NCBI GenBank assembly: GCA_947487325.1
Contig: CANKWG010000019.1
Span: 1-18,409 of the forward strand
Reading direction: 5' to 3'
DNA length: 18,409 nucleotides
Source: Oxalobacteraceae bacterium
Lineage (GTDB): Bacteria > Pseudomonadota > Gammaproteobacteria > Burkholderiales > Burkholderiaceae_D
Made by a program: the position numbers and the translations under genes. Numbering within the stretch: position 1 is the first letter of the stretch; the number at the start of each line of letters is the position of its first letter. Below, piece by piece: positions 14,864 through 18,409 of this stretch. The notes under the pieces were generated by a model, which saw only the letters and a list, made by a program, of their open reading frames with translations, was not told where the DNA came from and searched no databases.

Positions 14864-16270
14864 ATGAAATCCCAATCTATGGCGCGTGCCTGCGTGATGC
14901 TGGCGTTTGCTGGCATGCTGGCAGCTTGCGCTGGTTTTTCGCCCGATGGTGGTCTGGAGGGTGTGTCTTCACTCACCCGTGATCGTGCTGGTTTTGGTGT
15001 ACAACGCGAATCGGAGGCAGCGCAGGTCCAAGTCGCTCAACTGCTCGCCAGCGATCTGACGCCGGATGGCGTCGTGCAGATCGCGCTGCTCAATAACAAA
15101 CGACTGCAGGTGGCACTGGCTGACTTGGGTGTTGCTGAAGCTGATCTGGTGCAAGCCGGGCGCTTGCGTAATCCACGTCTGTCTTTTGGTCGGGTGTCAG
15201 GCAGCGATGCCACTGAAATTGATCGTGCGGTGTTGTTCGATCTGGCCGGTCTATTGACCATGCCTTTGCGTCGCGCCATCGAAGAGCGTCGTTTTAGTCA
15301 GGCGCAATTGCAGACTGCGTTGCAGGTGGTTCGTCTGGCTACCGATACACGTCGCGCCTATTTTCAGGCAGTCGCTGCGAATCAAACCCTGAGCTACATG
15401 CGTCAGGCAGCGCAGGCCACTGAAGCCAGTGCCGAGCTCGCACAACGCATGGCCGGCGTCGGAAACTGGAGCAAACTGGATCAGGCGCGCGAGCAGGTGT
15501 TTCATGTCGAGGTCACGGCACAACTGGCTCGCGCTGAGCAGAGTGCCAACGCCAGCCGCGAGAGATTAATACGCCTGATGGGATTAGCGGGAGAGCAAGT
15601 GAAGATCAGCTTGCCCGATCGTTTGCCCGCGTTACCTGATAAGCCAGATACACCTTCTGATATCGAAAAGACGGCGCTGGCACGGCGACTTGATGTACAG
15701 GCAGCCAAAATGGAAACCGACCACACTGCCCGCACATTGGGACTGACCCGCGCGACGCGTTTCGTAAACGTACTCGAGGCGGGCTATCAGAACAAAAGCG
15801 CCACCGGCGAATCACGCGCTGATGGCTATGAGATTGAGCTAAGCCTGCCCTTGTTCGACTGGGGTACGGCACGCACACGCCGCGCCGAGGCCATTTACAC
15901 GCGCGCTATGATGCGAACGGCGGATGTCGCCGTTCAGGCGCGCTCGGAAGTTCGAGAATATTACGCAGCCTATCGTACAAATTTCGAGGTATCGCGCCGC
16001 TACCGGGACGAGATTGTCCCGCTCAGAAAGCGCGTGTCCGAAGAAGTACTACTGCGCTACAACGGCATGCTGGTGAGTGTGTTTGAACTGCTGATCGATG
16101 CGCGTGCGCAGATCGGGAGTATCAACGCTGCGATCGAAGCGCAGCGTGACTTTTGGATTGCCGATACCGAGCTGAATTTCGCCATGCATGGCGGTAGTTT
16201 GGTTACACCATTGATGCCGGCTGCTAGCACCCTACAGACATTGGCCGCGCCCTCAACTGCAGCGCACTAA
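14864..16270 (+). CDS. TolC-family outer-membrane efflux lipoprotein
   Basis: 468-residue outer-membrane efflux protein with a lipoprotein signal: lipobox L-A-A-C with C22 as the acylated cysteine. It has two repeated OEP halves: the first around residues 70-260, with L-L-N-N-K-R-L-Q-V-A-L-A-D-L-G-V-A-E-A-D-L and N-P-R-L-S-F; the second from about 270, with R-R-L-D-V-Q-A-A-K and L-S-L-P-L-F-D-W-G-T-A-R. Both are typical of CusC/NodT-type proteins. The start at 14864 puts GAGG 6 nt upstream; the frame is open to 14825, which would displace the signal. It is followed 12 bp later by the multicopper oxidase. No inner-membrane partner is in the window, so it may use a pump encoded elsewhere. Confidence 0.9.
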   Translation: MKSQSMARACVMLAFAGMLAACAGFSPDGGLEGVSSLTRDRAGFGVQRESEAAQVQVAQLLASDLTPDGVVQIALLNNKRLQVALADLGVAEADLVQAGRLRNPRLSFGRVSGSDATEIDRAVLFDLAGLLTMPLRRAIEERRFSQAQLQTALQVVRLATDTRRAYFQAVAANQTLSYMRQAAQATEASAELAQRMAGVGNWSKLDQAREQVFHVEVTAQLARAEQSANASRERLIRLMGLAGEQVKISLPDRLPALPDKPDTPSDIEKTALARRLDVQAAKMETDHTARTLGLTRATRFVNVLEAGYQNKSATGESRADGYEIELSLPLFDWGTARTRRAEAIYTRAMMRTADVAVQARSEVREYYAAYRTNFEVSRRYRDEIVPLRKRVSEEVLLRYNGMLVSVFELLIDARAQIGSINAAIEAQRDFWIADTELNFAMHGGSLVTPLMPAASTLQTLAAPSTAAH

Positions 16271-16282
16271 CAGGAGAACATC

Positions 16283-17695
16283 ATGACCACACGCAGAGAT
16301 TTTTTTCGTGATGCAGGTGTGCTGGCGCTGGGTGCCGGACTGATCAGCAGGGCAGGTGCTGCCGCATTACCTGAGGCCGCGGTGATGAAAGACGCCAAGA
16401 CCACACCGCCGCCATTGCCCAAGGATGGCCGACCGTTTTATCCGGTGGTCACGCTGAACGGCTGGTCGCTACCCTGGCGCATGAATCAAGGCGTTAAGGA
16501 ATTCCATCTGGTGGCCGAACCCGTGGTGCGTGAATTTGCGCCCGGCATGAAGGCTAACCTGTGGGGCTATAACGGTCAGTCACCGGGGCCGACGATTGAA
16601 GTGGTGGAAGGTGACCGTGTACGTATCTTCGTGACCAATCGTCTGCCCGAGGCAACCAGCGTGCACTGGCACGGGCAGCGACTGCCCAATGGCATGGATG
16701 GTGTGGCTGGCCTGACGCAGCCACGCATACCGGTGGGTAAAACCTTTGTCTATGAATTCGAAGCAAAACGCGCGGGAACCTTCATGTACCACCCGCATTC
16801 GGATGAAATGGTGCAAATGGCGATGGGCATGATGGGTTTTTGGGTGACGCATCCGAAAGATGCAAATTTCATGCGCGTAGACCGTGATTTTGTTTTCTTG
16901 CTGAATAGCTTCGACATCACGCCAGGTAGCGCAACCCCCAAGGTCAATACCATGCTGGACTTCAATCTCTGGGGCTTTAATAGCCGCGTTTTCCCCGGCA
17001 TTGATGCGATGCGTGTGCGACAGAACGACAGGGTACGCATCCGTGTGGGGAATCTGACCATGACCAATCATCCGGTGCACCTGCACGGACATGAATTCAC
17101 GGTGACGGGTACCGATGGTGGCTGGACACCACCGGCGTCGCGCTGGCCGGAAGTGACTGTTGATATTGGCGTGGGTCAGATGCGTGCGATTGAATTTGAT
17201 GCGACCGAGCCGGGTGACTGGGCATTACATTGTCATAAATCGCATCACACGATGAACGCGATGGGCCATCAGGTGCCCACCATGATTGGTGTTGATCACC
17301 GAGGTATCGCAGAAAAAATAAACAAGTTGGTACCCGACTACATGGTCATGGGCGAGCGCGGCATGGGTGATATGGCGGATATGGAGATGCCGCTCCCCGA
17401 GAACACCTTACCCATGATGACCGGTGACGGGCCATTTGGCAGTGTGGAAATGGGCGGCATGTTCACGGTGCTGCAAGTTCGCGCTGAACAGAAGTCGGGT
17501 GATTACAGTAACCCCGGCTGGTACAAGCATCCACCCGGAACCATCGCGTACGAATGGAAGGGCGAATTGCCTGAGCCCTCCAATCAGAACGAAGCAGGTG
17601 GTCAGTCCATGCCCGCGCAGGTGAAGCCGGCAAACACGGAGCCAGTCGAGACAAAGCCACGCAGTCGAAAGCCTTCAGGTCACGAAGGTCATTGA
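16283..17695 (+). CDS. Tat-exported multicopper oxidase
   Basis: 470-residue periplasmic copper oxidase, probably oxidising Cu(I) to Cu(II) for copper tolerance. T-R-R-D-F-F-R-D-A-G is a Tat motif. All copper ligands are present: H128-W-H130, H170-P-H172, H263-x2-H266-x-H268, and the H316-C317-H318-x3-H322-x4-M327 block, where C317, H322 and M327 serve the type 1 site with H263. A Met-rich segment (about residues 354-393) lies after the last copper motif, reminiscent of the Met-rich insert of CueO though in a different place. The tail ends G-H-E-G-H. It is shorter than CopA/PcoA (~600 residues). The start has AGGAG at 16272-16276. It lies between the TolC-like and CusF-like genes. Confidence 0.92.
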   Translation: MTTRRDFFRDAGVLALGAGLISRAGAAALPEAAVMKDAKTTPPPLPKDGRPFYPVVTLNGWSLPWRMNQGVKEFHLVAEPVVREFAPGMKANLWGYNGQSPGPTIEVVEGDRVRIFVTNRLPEATSVHWHGQRLPNGMDGVAGLTQPRIPVGKTFVYEFEAKRAGTFMYHPHSDEMVQMAMGMMGFWVTHPKDANFMRVDRDFVFLLNSFDITPGSATPKVNTMLDFNLWGFNSRVFPGIDAMRVRQNDRVRIRVGNLTMTNHPVHLHGHEFTVTGTDGGWTPPASRWPEVTVDIGVGQMRAIEFDATEPGDWALHCHKSHHTMNAMGHQVPTMIGVDHRGIAEKINKLVPDYMVMGERGMGDMADMEMPLPENTLPMMTGDGPFGSVEMGGMFTVLQVRAEQKSGDYSNPGWYKHPPGTIAYEWKGELPEPSNQNEAGGQSMPAQVKPANTEPVETKPRSRKPSGHEGH

Positions 17696-17729
17696 ATTTT
17701 TTATAACGCAGATTCCAAGGAGCATTCAA

Positions 17730-18083
17730 ATGCATCAATTTGTTAAACAGGTCCTTTCTCTTTCTATCGCGCTGTCAGTGACCTGCACTTTTCCCACCGT
17801 CAGGGCCAATCATCATGAGCATGAGGCGCATACGTCGCATGTATCGCAGACCAGCAGCATGATCAAAGGCGAGGTGCGCCGCATCGATACCGAGAATCGC
17901 AAGCTGACGATCAAGCACGAGGCCATTCCTGATTTGGATATGGCTGCCATGACGATGTCGTTTCGGGTTGCCGATACCATGTCAATGGACAAACTCAAGG
18001 TGGGCGACAAAATTCGCTTTTCTCTGGGGAAGGTTGAGGGGAAATGGGTGGTCGTTGCGATTGAAAACGACTCAAACCCCTGA
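17730..18083 (+). CDS. CusF-like periplasmic copper-binding protein
   Basis: 117-residue exported protein with a signal peptide (cleavage likely near residue 26) and a His-rich start to the mature chain (H-H-E-H-E-A-H-T-S-H, residues 28-37). The CusF OB-fold follows. Its metal motif aligns as H63, M74 and M76 in H-E-A-I-P-D-L-D-M-A-A-M-T-M-S-F, equivalent to H36, M47 and M49 of E. coli CusF. The Trp44 position is Met (M71). It probably binds periplasmic Cu(I) and passes it to a partner. The start has AAGGAG at 17717-17722, 7 nt upstream. It lies 34 bp after the multicopper oxidase and ends the copper set. Confidence 0.9.
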   Translation: MHQFVKQVLSLSIALSVTCTFPTVRANHHEHEAHTSHVSQTSSMIKGEVRRIDTENRKLTIKHEAIPDLDMAAMTMSFRVADTMSMDKLKVGDKIRFSLGKVEGKWVVVAIENDSNP

Positions 18084-18145
18084 CGGAACCGAGTTGAAAA
18101 AATCCTGAATCAGACTGAATTGGAGTGAGAGGAACGCTGGAGCGT

Positions 18146-18409
18146 CTAGCCCTCAAATTTCTCGCCCGCTTCAAAATCAAGCTCCACGCGCGCGCCGTTG
18201 GGATCATGAAAGAATAACTGCCACACGCCCGTCTCTTGCTGGCGTCGCAAATCGTAAACTAGGCCGCGTGATTTCAGCGTGTTCAGTGTGCCGTTCAAGT
18301 CCGTCGCAGAAAAAGCCATATGGTCCAATATGCCGGATTTTTCTAGGGGCAGTACACCTTTGTTAATGATGTGCAGCACGGGCTCATCATCGCAATACAT
18401 CCAGGCGCC
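18146..18409 (-). CDS. VOC/glyoxalase-family protein, 5'-truncated by window end
   Basis: Only the C-terminal 87 residues are visible; the gene enters from beyond 18409. The visible part contains G-A-W-M-Y-C-D-D-E-P-V-L-H-I, D-H-M-A-F-S-A-T-D-L, and W-Q-L-F-F-H-D-P-N-G-A-R-V-E-L-D-F. These are strongly typical of vicinal-oxygen-chelate proteins of the glyoxalase/extradiol dioxygenase fold, and E in V-E-L is the usual C-terminal metal ligand. The Met at 18400 is probably internal. The gene converges on the copper set, with 62 bp between stops and no strong terminator. The substrate cannot be assigned. Confidence 0.85.
   Translation of the reverse strand, partial: GAWMYCDDEPVLHIINKGVLPLEKSGILDHMAFSATDLNGTLNTLKSRGLVYDLRRQQETGVWQLFFHDPNGARVELDFEAGEKFEG

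Overview
The window looks like the chromosome of a beta-proteobacterium, most likely Burkholderiales (perhaps Oxalobacteraceae-like). The basis is moderate base composition, AraC- and IclR-type regulators flanking a beta-ketoadipate cluster, and copper and Tat-exported proteins of a kind common in that group. Genus assignment is inference; there is no rRNA or marker gene.

Region 1 (1-10002) is a complete protocatechuate branch of the beta-ketoadipate pathway. The 3' end of an AraC-family activator (PobR-like, 2-655) converges with an IclR-family regulator (PcaR-like, 670-1569, minus). A divergent intergenic region of about 365 bp follows, then a co-oriented run pcaI-pcaJ-pcaF-pcaH-pcaG-pcaB-pcaD-pcaC (1936-8473). 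Together the products take protocatechuate by ring cleavage (PcaHG), cycloisomerisation (PcaB), decarboxylation (PcaC), lactone hydrolysis (PcaD), CoA activation (PcaIJ) and thiolysis (PcaF) to succinyl-CoA and acetyl-CoA. After a 288-bp gap come a ketopantoate-reductase-family gene and a small cupin, closed by a perfect 12-bp-stem terminator (9971-10002) that works on paper in both directions.

Region 2 (10028-14286) holds accessory genes. A Tat-exported beta-carbonic-anhydrase-like protein (minus) diverges from a secreted protein with a long Ala/Pro/Asp/His-rich linker and an SgcJ/EcaC (NTF2-like) domain. A carboxymuconolactone-decarboxylase/AhpD-like protein (minus) follows. Next is a mandelate racemase homologue that keeps every known catalytic residue at the same residue number as the Pseudomonas putida enzyme, then a small secreted protein of unknown function.

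Region 3 (14352-18083) is a copper-handling set on the plus strand: a His/Cys-rich exported protein, a TolC-family outer-membrane lipoprotein, a Tat-exported multicopper oxidase with a Met-rich segment, and a CusF-like periplasmic copper protein. No RND pump, membrane fusion protein or P-type ATPase is present. The window ends in a truncated VOC/glyoxalase-family gene on the minus strand.

I see no mobile element, CRISPR array, rRNA or tRNA. Most of the content belongs to known families. The least explained items are the carbonic anhydrase/SgcJ-like periplasmic pair with its dyad-rich leader, the two-gene tail of the pca cluster, and the copper set without an inner-membrane pump.
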